Shown piece after piece: positions 33,480 to 41,028 of a DNA stretch of 64,000 bases (its first letter is position 1; the number at the start of each line of letters is the position of its first letter). The notes beneath the pieces are model-generated. The model was given only the letters and a program-made list of their open reading frames with translations, searched no databases and was not told the origin of the DNA. The stretch covers positions 124,001 to 188,000 of the forward strand of contig WHUA01000003.1 in NCBI GenBank assembly GCA_009377445.1, in the 5' to 3' direction. A program made the position numbers and the translations under genes. Source of the stretch: Alphaproteobacteria bacterium. GTDB taxonomy: Bacteria; Pseudomonadota; Alphaproteobacteria; UBA8366.

Positions 33480-34580
33480 TCAGACCACCCATGCCAATTC
33501 GCTGTCGAATTCGACATCGACCTCGTGACTCTGCGCGAGATCTTGCTCGAACTTGGGAACCTGACACCGGAACTCCTGCCCCTTGAGGTCGAGCCGAAGG
33601 TCGATGCGGTTGCCGAGGAACGCGCTTTTCTGCACGCGGGCCCGGAATTTCGGGTTCAGCGACGGCGCGCTGCCGTTCACGAAGATCGCCTCCGGCCGCA
33701 CCGAAACCGCGATGCGGTCGCCCTTGTTGAGGGTCTGCAGCTTGTCCTTCCGGCTGCTCGCCCAGAACGGCTCGCCGAGCGCGCTCGCGGCGCGAACCCG
33801 GCCGGTCTTCGCGTCGACGGCGTCGACGGTCGCATCCAGCAGATTGGTGACGCCGACGAAGGTCGCGACGAAGCGGCTTGCCGGGTGCAGGTAGATCTCC
33901 CGCGGCACGTCCACCTGTTCGATCTTGCCCTTGTTCATCACCACGATGCGGTCGGCGAGCACGAGCGCCTCCTCCTGGTCGTGGGTCACGTACAGCGTGG
34001 TCATGCCGATCCGCTCCTGCAACTCCTTCAGCTCGAAGCGCATCTCTTCGCGAAGGCCGGCGTCCAGATTGGACAGCGGTTCGTCGAGCAGCAGCATCGA
34101 GGGCTCGGTGACGATGGCGCGGGCCAGCGCGACACGCTGCTGCTGACCGCCGCTCAATTCGCCCGGCATGCGGTTCTCGAGCCCCGGCATCTTCACCAGC
34201 TCGAGCGCCCGTTGCACGCGCTGCGCAATCACCTCGCGCCCCAGCTTGGCGATCACCAGCCCATAGGCGACATTCTGGAACACGCTCTTGTGCGGCCATA
34301 CGGCGTAGTTCTGGAACACCATGCCGAGCCGGCGTTTTTCGGGAGGCATGCTGCTGTTGCCGTCGGCGATCTTCTGCCCGTCGAGCAGGATCTCCCCGCC
34401 GTCCGGCTTGATGAATCCGGCGACCGAACGCAGTGTCGTCGTCTTGCCGCAGCCGCTGGGCCCGAGAAGCACCACGCTTTCGCCGGACGCGATCCGCAAA
34501 TTCACGCCGTCGACGGCGCGGACCTCGCCGAACAACTTGATGAGATTTCGTAGTTCCAGCTTACTCGATACCTCGGCCAT
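33480..34580 (-). CDS. ABC transporter ATP-binding protein (PotA/FbpC type)
   Basis: 366 residues. Walker A LLGPSGCGKTTTLRS, signature LSGGQQQRVALARA, Walker B MLLLDEPLSNLDA and H-loop VTHDQEEAL are all intact. The C-terminal 130 residues form a TOBE regulatory domain (FVGVTNLLDATVD, VSVRPEAIFV). GAGGG precedes the ATG. It drives the permease immediately downstream. Confidence 0.96.
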   Translation of the reverse strand: MAEVSSKLELRNLIKLFGEVRAVDGVNLRIASGESVVLLGPSGCGKTTTLRSVAGFIKPDGGEILLDGQKIADGNSSMPPEKRRLGMVFQNYAVWPHKSVFQNVAYGLVIAKLGREVIAQRVQRALELVKMPGLENRMPGELSGGQQQRVALARAIVTEPSMLLLDEPLSNLDAGLREEMRFELKELQERIGMTTLYVTHDQEEALVLADRIVVMNKGKIEQVDVPREIYLHPASRFVATFVGVTNLLDATVDAVDAKTGRVRAASALGEPFWASSRKDKLQTLNKGDRIAVSVRPEAIFVNGSAPSLNPKFRARVQKSAFLGNRIDLRLDLKGQEFRCQVPKFEQDLAQSHEVDVEFDSELAWVV

Positions 34581-34693
34581 CGGCCCTCAATTCCTCCCTG
34601 TAACCATTCGAGCGCAGGCGCCGCGGGCGCGGATCGCCGCGGCGCAACCTTCCGAGGAAGGCGGCCGCGACGACCCAAGCCGGCCAACCACTC

Positions 34694-35767
34694 TTAATTC
34701 CGATTCATTGCCGCATTGAACTTCTTCAGGAAGCCCTCGCGCCCTTCATCGGAAATCTGGAAAGACAAATCCGGAACAATGAGCTTGATCTTCTTCAGGT
34801 CCGGCGCGCCCTTCGGTCCCGGAACGTCCGAAACCACCGGCCATTGCAATCCCCAGGTGGCGAATTGCTCCTGACCCTCGTCGCTGTATATCCACTCGCT
34901 GAACAGCTTTGCGGCATTCGGGTGCGGCGCCGTCTTGAGGATGCCCTGTGGCGACATGTTGACCATTACGCCGTCTTCATAGGCGAAGACATCGATCGGC
35001 GACCCTTTTGCCCGCGCGACAAGCGTGTTGTGCGAGGACACCGCGACGGCTACGGGGCGCTCGCCCGCCGTCACCATGCGCGCGGCTTCCGCATTCGCCT
35101 TGACGAACATCATGTCCTGATCGCCCAGCTTCTCGAGGAAGGACCAGCCGCCGTCGATTTTCTGGGTGACAATGCCGCCGTAGAAGGCGGTATGCGAACC
35201 GGAGGTTTGCGGATGGGCGGTAAGCAACTTGCCCTTCCACTTCGGATCGAGCAGATCGGAATACTTTTTCGGTAATTCCTTAGGGTCCTTGATGGCGTCG
35301 GTATTGTAGGCGCCGAGCAGAAGAAACATGCTCTGCGCGATCCAGTACCCTTCCTCATCCTTGTAGCCCTTTCCGATCCTGTCGAAGGTGGCGGGCTTGT
35401 AAGAGATAAACCATCCCTTTTGCTTGAAATCGTCACCCTGATAGGCAAGCGAGCTGGTGAATATGTCGGCGCGCGGCTTGCCGGCGGCGACTTCCGCCTC
35501 GATCGTCTGCACCAGTTGGGGCGAGTTCTTGCGCAGCACGGTGAGCTTGACGTCAGGGAATTTCGTCTTCCAGAAAGCGCTCAGCCCCTTCAGATACGCA
35601 GCGCGGGAGGTGGTGTACCAGACGACCTCGCCTTCCTTCTTGGCAAGCTCATAAAGCTCCGCAATCCGCTTCTTTGAAGCGTCGCTGTTTGTGACAGCGC
35701 CCGCTTGGCCGGCAAACGCGAATACTGCCGCCATCGTTGCGATAAAGGCGAGGCGTGGAATTCTCAT
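34694..35767 (-). CDS. ABC transporter substrate-binding protein (FbpA-like class)
   Basis: 357 residues with a signal peptide (MRIPRLAFIATMAAVFAFAG, cut near AGA). Mature part: AKKEGEVVWYTTS, ADIFTSSLAYQ, YWIAQSMFLLLGAYNTD, WKGKLLTAHPQTSGS, MVTAGERPVAVAVSSHNT. This is the two-lobed class II periplasmic binding fold shared by ferric-iron and several organic-solute receptors. The pattern of conserved tyrosines for iron is not evident, so iron is not certain and an organic acid is possible. GGGAG lies upstream of ATG 35767. A remnant of a related gene lies about 300 bases upstream. Confidence 0.92.
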   Translation of the reverse strand: MRIPRLAFIATMAAVFAFAGQAGAVTNSDASKKRIAELYELAKKEGEVVWYTTSRAAYLKGLSAFWKTKFPDVKLTVLRKNSPQLVQTIEAEVAAGKPRADIFTSSLAYQGDDFKQKGWFISYKPATFDRIGKGYKDEEGYWIAQSMFLLLGAYNTDAIKDPKELPKKYSDLLDPKWKGKLLTAHPQTSGSHTAFYGGIVTQKIDGGWSFLEKLGDQDMMFVKANAEAARMVTAGERPVAVAVSSHNTLVARAKGSPIDVFAYEDGVMVNMSPQGILKTAPHPNAAKLFSEWIYSDEGQEQFATWGLQWPVVSDVPGPKGAPDLKKIKLIVPDLSFQISDEGREGFLKKFNAAMNRN

Positions 35768-36065
35768 GGCTCGTGTCTCCCATACCGACCCGCACAACAA
35801 ATGCGGGCACTCCTGTTATAATGAATCCAACGACAAGACGCGCCGCGACGGTCAAGAAGACGCGGACGCCCCGTAGTTCGGATCTGGTCAAGTGTCGACG
35901 TTCCGACACCACCCGTCACTTCATAGACGAACACCCGACACGAAGGGCTTTACTGCGTCACCCCGCACCGTCGGGACCTTGCATGCCCCATAATCTATCG
36001 AATTGGACCATTGTGCAAATTCTCTCGCGATCTGAAGCGGCATAACAACTTGAACGGGATACGCG
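35768..36065. promoter_or_regulatory. Leader/promoter region of the ABC importer with an inverted repeat
   Basis: Non-coding stretch upstream of the binding-protein gene. It holds a small stem cccgca-caacaaa-tgcggg (35789-35807) about 20 bases before the start codon, and an inverted repeat gtgtcg-acgttc-cgacac (35892-35909) that could be an operator. I see no clear -35/-10 pair. Nothing else is supported here. Confidence 0.35.
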
Positions 36066-36218
36066 TCAGTCTCTTCCAAACGCTTCATTGAATCTCGTTA
36101 TAAAGGCTTCGCGGCCCGCGTCCGTCACCTGGTCCGTCAGGTCGGGCGCGATAAGCTTTACATTCTTCAGATCCGGCGCCCATCAGGTCTCGGAATTCCT
36201 TCAAGAACCGGCCCCGGA
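36066..36218 (-). pseudogene. Remnant of a second substrate-binding protein (C-terminal end only)
   Basis: Translating the minus strand gives APDLKNVKLIAPDLTDQVTD then AGREAFITRFNEAFGRD and a TGA at 36066. This matches the end of the intact receptor at 34694 (APDLKKIKLIVPDLSFQISD, EGREGFLKKFNAAMNRN). Upstream, after a one-base frame change and across an in-frame stop, GPVLEGIPRPDG corresponds to WPVVSDVPGPKG. The rest of the gene is missing. It is a decayed paralogue, probably left by deletion when the transhydrogenase gene came to lie next to it. Confidence 0.85.
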
Positions 36219-36307
36219 GACCGCGTTAACCATACCGTAACGGTCCCTCCCGATAGTGTGCGGCGCAGCGCCCGGGAGAATGGTCTCCCCTGGGCGGGGA
36301 GCTCCTC

Positions 36308-37711
36308 ATGGCGGCCTACGACTACGATCTCTTCGTTCTCGGCTCAGGTCCGGCCGGCCAGCGTGCCGCCATCCAGGCCGCCAAGCTCGGCAAGCGCGCC
36401 GCGATCGCCGAGCACCGCGCCGTGATCGGCGGCGTCTGCATCAACACCGGCACGATCCCGAGCAAGACGCTGCGCGAGGCGGTGATGCATCTGTCCGGCT
36501 ACCGCGAGCGCAGCATCTACGGCGCAGCCTATTCGGTGAAGGACAAGATCACCATGGCGGACCTGCTGTTTCGCGCCGACATGGTGATCAAGCATGAAAT
36601 CGACGTGACACGCCATCAGCTTCAGCGCAACGGCGTCGCGGTCATCCCCGCACGCGCGTCCTTCAAGGACCCGCACACGCTGCGCCTCGCGGCCCCGACC
36701 GCCGGCGACGACCGCGTGGTTACGGCGGAGCGCATCGTGATAGCCGTCGGCACCGAGACGACGCGCGATGCGCATATTCCCTTCGACGGCCAACGCATCT
36801 TCACGAGCGACGACATCCTTTGCCTGGAGAAGCTGCCGCGCACGCTGGCCGTCATGGGCGCCGGAGTCATCGGGCTGGAATACGCGACGATCTTCGCCAC
36901 GCTCGGCGTCCGCGTGACGCTGATCGACAAGCGGCAGCGGCTGCTGCCCTTCGTCGATTCCGAGATCGTCGACGCGCTGGCCTACCACATGCGCGACAAC
37001 CGGGTGACGCTAAGGCTCAACGAAGGCGTGAGGTCGGTGACGCCGGTCGACTGCGCCAACGGCCCACGCGTTTCCATCGTGCTGGAAAGCGGCAAGAAGG
37101 TCAGCGCCGAAAAGGCGCTCTACTGCATCGGCCGGTCGGGCGCGACCGCGGCGCTGGCGCTCGAAAATGCCGGACTAGAACCGCTTGCGCGCGGCCTTCT
37201 CGAGGTCAACGAGCAATTCCAGACCAAGGTGCCGCACATCTATGCCGCGGGCGACGTGATCGGCTTCCCCAGCCTTGCTTCCACATCGATGGAACAGGGC
37301 CGTCAGGCCGCCTGCCACGCCTTCGGCGTCCAGGCGGAAGCCGTGCGCGGTCATTTCCCTTACGGCATCTACACAATTCCGGAAATCTCGACGGTCGGAA
37401 AGAGCGAAGAGGAGTTGACGCGCGACGGCATCCCCTACGAGGTGGGCCGTGCGGCCTATAAAGAGATCGCACGCGGCCAGATCATCGGCGACACCACCGG
37501 GCTGCTCAAGCTGATGTTCCACTGCGAAACCCGCAAGCTGCTCGGCGTCAGCATTCTCGGCGAAGGCGCCAGCGAGCTGGTCCATATCGGCCAGGCCGTG
37601 CTCGCCATGGGCGGCACCATCGACTATTTCGTCGAGACCGTCTTCAACTACCCGACTCTCGCCGAGTGCTACAAGACCGCAGCCTTCGACGGCATCAACC
37701 GGCTCGCTTGA
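36308..37711 (+). CDS. sthA: Soluble pyridine nucleotide transhydrogenase
   Basis: 467-residue FAD enzyme that exchanges hydride between NADPH and NAD. FAD motif FVLGSGPAGQRAAIQAAKLG, redox region GGVCINTGTIPSKTLREAV, where the second cysteine of disulfide reductases is Thr, as in SthA; NAD(P) motif AVMGAGVIGLEYATIFA; and the C-terminus NYPTLAECYKTAAFDGINRL without the HxxxxE pair. GGGAG precedes ATG 36308. It would balance NADPH/NADH made by the nearby oxidative genes. Confidence 0.95.
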   Translation: MAAYDYDLFVLGSGPAGQRAAIQAAKLGKRAAIAEHRAVIGGVCINTGTIPSKTLREAVMHLSGYRERSIYGAAYSVKDKITMADLLFRADMVIKHEIDVTRHQLQRNGVAVIPARASFKDPHTLRLAAPTAGDDRVVTAERIVIAVGTETTRDAHIPFDGQRIFTSDDILCLEKLPRTLAVMGAGVIGLEYATIFATLGVRVTLIDKRQRLLPFVDSEIVDALAYHMRDNRVTLRLNEGVRSVTPVDCANGPRVSIVLESGKKVSAEKALYCIGRSGATAALALENAGLEPLARGLLEVNEQFQTKVPHIYAAGDVIGFPSLASTSMEQGRQAACHAFGVQAEAVRGHFPYGIYTIPEISTVGKSEEELTRDGIPYEVGRAAYKEIARGQIIGDTTGLLKLMFHCETRKLLGVSILGEGASELVHIGQAVLAMGGTIDYFVETVFNYPTLAECYKTAAFDGINRLA

Positions 37712-37776
37712 TATTGCAACATTCCCCCCGTTGTGTCGTTGTGTCGGCGATGCATCGTCACGATTGGAGGTAAGCA

Positions 37777-38136
37777 ATGCCCGAGATGAAGACCTACGGC
37801 GGCGGGTGCCATTGCGGCCGGGTGCGCTTCGAGGCGGCGACCGATCTGGCCCAGATCCTGTCCTGCAACTGCTCGATCTGCACCAAGCGGGGCCTGCTTC
37901 CCACATTCGTTTCGCCGCAACGGTTCAAGCTCCTGTCGGGGCAGGACGTGCTTGCGGACTATCAATTCGCCAAAAAGAACATTCATCATCTGTTCTGTCC
38001 CGATTGCGGCGTGGAATCCTTCGCCCGCGGGACCGCCCCGGACGGTTCGGAGATGGTCGCCATCAACGTCCGATGTCTCGACGATGTGGACCTCGCCGCC
38101 CTGACTCTGACGCCAATCGACGGAAAAAGGTTCTAG
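37777..38136 (+). CDS. GFA/CENP-V domain protein
   Basis: 119 residues. Zinc ligands of the glutathione-dependent formaldehyde-activating enzyme fold are present: GGCHCGRVRFEA, LSCNCSICTKRG and FCPDCGVESFAR. The family covers a spontaneous-reaction enhancer for formaldehyde-glutathione and many proteins of unknown role. RBS GGAGG. It converges on an enoyl-CoA hydratase-like gene. Confidence 0.92.
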   Translation: MPEMKTYGGGCHCGRVRFEAATDLAQILSCNCSICTKRGLLPTFVSPQRFKLLSGQDVLADYQFAKKNIHHLFCPDCGVESFARGTAPDGSEMVAINVRCLDDVDLAALTLTPIDGKRF

Positions 38137-38165
38137 CGAGCCTCGAAGGATGCGGCTGGGTTTTC

Positions 38166-38954
38166 TTACTTTCCCTTGAAGACGGGCGATCTTTTTTCCT
38201 GGAACGCCTTCACGCCTTCCTGGAAATCCTCGGTCTGCGAAGCGGCGGCCTGCGCTTCCGCTTCGTCCTCCAGGGCCGCATTCAGCGTCATCGAGCCGTA
38301 ACGCGCGGCCATTCCCTTCATCAGGGCGAGCGCGCGGCGCGGCCCCGCGGCGAGTTGGCGCGCGATCGAGATCGCAGCCGGCAAGGCTTCGCCCGCATCG
38401 ACCACCCGGTTCACGACGCCGAAGCGCGCCGCTTCCTCTGCCGTCACCACCTCGCCCAGCATCATCCACTCCCGCGCCTTGTGCTGCCCGACGAGCTGCG
38501 TGAGATACCAGGCGCCGCCGAGATCCGGCACCAGCCCGACCTTCACGAACGCCATGATGAAGCGCGCCGGCCGCGCGGCGACGATCAGATCGCAGGCGAG
38601 CGCCAAGCTCCACCCTGCCCCCGCGGCGTCGCCATTGACGGCGGCAATGACCGGCTTCTCCATCTCGGCGATTGCCCGGATCGAGCGGTGGCAGGCCCGC
38701 ATGAAAGCGCGCGCCGCCGCGGGATCGGCAAGCTCGCCCGCAAGCAGCTTGAGGTCGCCGCCCGCGCAGAAGCCAGCCCCGGCGCCGGTCAGAACGACCG
38801 CGCGTACGCGCTCGTCGTCACGGAGATCGGACAGCGCCTCCTCCAGCTCCCGCGCCATTTTCCGCTCGATCGCGTTGCGCGGCGGCCGGTCGAGCGTCAG
38901 CGTGGCGACGCCGGCCTCGTCGTCCTTGGCGACGTGGATGGTCTCGAATGCCAT
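38166..38954 (-). CDS. Enoyl-CoA hydratase/isomerase, PaaG-like
   Basis: 262 residues. The second half reads AGAGWSLALACDLIVAARPA then FIMAFVKVGLVPDLGGAW, which is the PaaG-type signature (isomerases of oxepin-CoA or enoyl-CoA double bonds). The classical glutamates are Ser and Phe here, so hydration is unlikely. The end KRSPVFKGK is typical. It is monocistronic, divergent from the CoxG-like operon by about 125 bases. Confidence 0.92.
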   Translation of the reverse strand: MAFETIHVAKDDEAGVATLTLDRPPRNAIERKMARELEEALSDLRDDERVRAVVLTGAGAGFCAGGDLKLLAGELADPAAARAFMRACHRSIRAIAEMEKPVIAAVNGDAAGAGWSLALACDLIVAARPARFIMAFVKVGLVPDLGGAWYLTQLVGQHKAREWMMLGEVVTAEEAARFGVVNRVVDAGEALPAAISIARQLAAGPRRALALMKGMAARYGSMTLNAALEDEAEAQAAASQTEDFQEGVKAFQEKRSPVFKGK

Positions 38955-39079
38955 GTGAATTCTCCTGCCGGTGGGAGTGCCGAGCCTCGTCCATAGATAG
39001 CACCGATGCAGCGCTTTGGCTTGCCGCCGCCGGATGTTACTCTCCCTTCAACAATAAGAAAGCATTCAGGGAGCCGGGA

Positions 39080-39655
39080 GTGCGGCTTGAGAATTCCTTC
39101 GACGTTCCGGTATCGCCGGCGGAGGCCTGGGACATCCTGACCGATGTCGAGCGGGTCGCGCCCTGCGTGCCCGGCGCGCAGCTTACCGAAGTCGTCGACG
39201 CGCGGAACTATGCCGGCAGGATGCAGGTGAAACTGGGGCCCGTCAGCCTCGCCTTCGAGGGCAAGGCGGGTTTCGTCGAGCGCGACGACCGGGCGCATAC
39301 GGCGCGGCTGTCGGCATCCGGGCGCGAGACGCGCAACCGGGGCAGCGCCAATGCCGACGTTCGCTTCGCGCTGCAGCCGAATGCCGGCGGCACGACGGTG
39401 CGCATCGCCACCGATCTGCAGCTCTCGGGCCCGGTCGCGCAATACGGGCGCAGCCAGGGCATCGTCGCCGGCGTGGCGGAGGAGATGACCGCCCGTTTCG
39501 CGCAGTGCCTGCGGCAGAACATCCTGGCGGCGGCAAAGCCGGAAGCCGCAGCCACGCCGCAGGCGGCCGAGGCGGTTTCGGCCCTCTCGATCGGCTTCGG
39601 CGCCCTGATGCGGATCGTGCGGCGCTTCTTCGCGCGCCTCGCCGGCCGGACGTGA
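39080..39655 (+). CDS. CoxG-like (SRPBCC) protein
   Basis: 191 residues with a GTG start (39080) supported by AGGGAG six bases upstream. Residues 1-145 follow the CO dehydrogenase subunit G/CoxG START-like fold: SFDVPVSPAEAWDILTDVER, VAPCVPGAQLTEV, KLGPVSLAFEGKAGF. The tail has a hydrophobic/basic helix (FGALMRIVRRFFARLAG) that may attach it to the inner membrane, as CoxG anchors its enzyme. It precedes the three molybdenum hydroxylase subunits, four bases from the first. Confidence 0.93.
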   Translation: MRLENSFDVPVSPAEAWDILTDVERVAPCVPGAQLTEVVDARNYAGRMQVKLGPVSLAFEGKAGFVERDDRAHTARLSASGRETRNRGSANADVRFALQPNAGGTTVRIATDLQLSGPVAQYGRSQGIVAGVAEEMTARFAQCLRQNILAAAKPEAAATPQAAEAVSALSIGFGALMRIVRRFFARLAGRT

Positions 39656-39659
39656 TGCG

Positions 39660-40544
39660 ATGAAGCCGCCGGCCTTTTCCTACCACCGGCCGCACACGGT
39701 CGCCGAAACGCTGGAGCTGCTCGCCACGCTGGAAGACGCGAAGCTGCTCGCGGGAGGCCAATCGCTGATGCCGATGATGAACTTCCGCTACGTCATGCCG
39801 GCCAATGTCATCGATATCAACCGGATCGCCGATCTCGCGGGGATCGAGGAACGGGGCGACGCCCTGGCGATCGGCGCGATGACGCGCCAGCGCGACCTGG
39901 AGCTGTCGCCCGTCGTCCAGCGTTGCTGTCCGCTGCTGCACGAGGCGCTGCTCAATGTCGGCCACGTCCAGACCCGCAACCGCGGCACCATCGGCGGCAG
40001 CCTGGCGCATCTCGATCCCGCTGCGGAACTGCCCGCCGTCCTGCATGCCCATGACGCCACGCTGCATCTGCGCGGCAGGCGCGGCGACCGCGCGGTAGCG
40101 ATGGCGGAATGGTCGCAGGGCTTCATGACGCCGAACCTCGCGCCGGACGAATTGCTCGCGGCGATCACCATTCCGCTCTGGCCCACGGGCCACGGTTACG
40201 GCTTCGCCGAATTCACCCGCCGGCACGGCGATTTCGCGATGGCCGGGACCGCTGCCCTGCTGGCGCTCGATGCGCAGGGAAAGGTCGAACGCGTGGCGCT
40301 GGCGGTGACCGGCGTCGATACCGGACCGGTGCGGCTGTCCGATGCAGAAGCGATGCTGCTCGGCAAGGCGCCCGAAGACGCGCTCATCGCCGCGGCAGCG
40401 GAGACGGCAGCGATTTCCGTTCCCGGGTTGGACGACGTGCACGGGTCGAAGGAATACCGCCGCAAGCTCGCCGCCGTCATGACCAAGCGCGCGCTGCTCG
40501 CGGCGCGTGCCCGGGCCCGCAGCGAGGAGGCGGCGCATGGCTGA
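39660..40544 (+). CDS. Molybdenum hydroxylase FAD subunit (CoxM-like)
   Basis: 294 residues. FAD-binding motifs LLAGGQSLMPMMNFRY (about residue 35) and NRGTIGGSLAHLDPAAELPA (about 105) are those of the medium subunit in the xanthine oxidase/CO dehydrogenase family. It accepts electrons from the iron-sulfur subunit. The 3' end overlaps the next gene by eight bases. Order M-S-L is that of cox operons. Confidence 0.95.
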   Translation: MKPPAFSYHRPHTVAETLELLATLEDAKLLAGGQSLMPMMNFRYVMPANVIDINRIADLAGIEERGDALAIGAMTRQRDLELSPVVQRCCPLLHEALLNVGHVQTRNRGTIGGSLAHLDPAAELPAVLHAHDATLHLRGRRGDRAVAMAEWSQGFMTPNLAPDELLAAITIPLWPTGHGYGFAEFTRRHGDFAMAGTAALLALDAQGKVERVALAVTGVDTGPVRLSDAEAMLLGKAPEDALIAAAAETAAISVPGLDDVHGSKEYRRKLAAVMTKRALLAARARARSEEAAHG

Positions 40545-41028
40545 GCGGATGCTGCTGATGCTGTCGGTGAACGGCACGGAGATCACGCGCGAGGTGCCGG
40601 TTCGGCTGACGCTCGCCGATTTCCTGCGCCACGAGCTGGCGCTGACGGGCACGCATCTCGGCTGCGAGCACGGAGTCTGCGGCGCCTGCACGGTGCTGGT
40701 GGACGGACGCACCGCCCGCTCCTGCCTCATGCTGGCGGTGCAGGCGGACGGGGCTGCGGTGCAGACCGTCGAAGGCATGGCCGTTGACGGCAAGCTGACG
40801 CCGCTGCAGCAGGCATTCGTCGAGCATCACGGGCTGCAATGCGGCTTCTGCACGCCGGGCGTTCTCGCGACGCTCACCGAGCTGCTGGAGACGATCCCGG
40901 ACCCGAGCGAAGCGGATGTGCGCGAGTGGCTTTCCGGCAACATCTGCCGCTGCACCGGCTACCAGGGTATCGTCGACGCGGCCCTTGCGGCCGCAAAGGC
41001 CATTCGAGAGGGAGCAGCCGGCGAATGA
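40537..41028 (+). CDS. Molybdenum hydroxylase 2Fe-2S subunit (CoxS-like)
   Basis: 163 residues with two [2Fe-2S] clusters: plant ferredoxin type GCEHGVCGACTVLVDG with a later Cys, and the alpha-helical type LQCGFCTPG plus ICRCTGYQGI. Relays electrons from molybdopterin to FAD. ATG 40537 is chosen; the frame extends 30 bases further with no RBS. It overlaps both neighbours (8 and 4 bases), so the three subunits are made together. Confidence 0.96.
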   Translation: MAERMLLMLSVNGTEITREVPVRLTLADFLRHELALTGTHLGCEHGVCGACTVLVDGRTARSCLMLAVQADGAAVQTVEGMAVDGKLTPLQQAFVEHHGLQCGFCTPGVLATLTELLETIPDPSEADVREWLSGNICRCTGYQGIVDAALAAAKAIREGAAGE

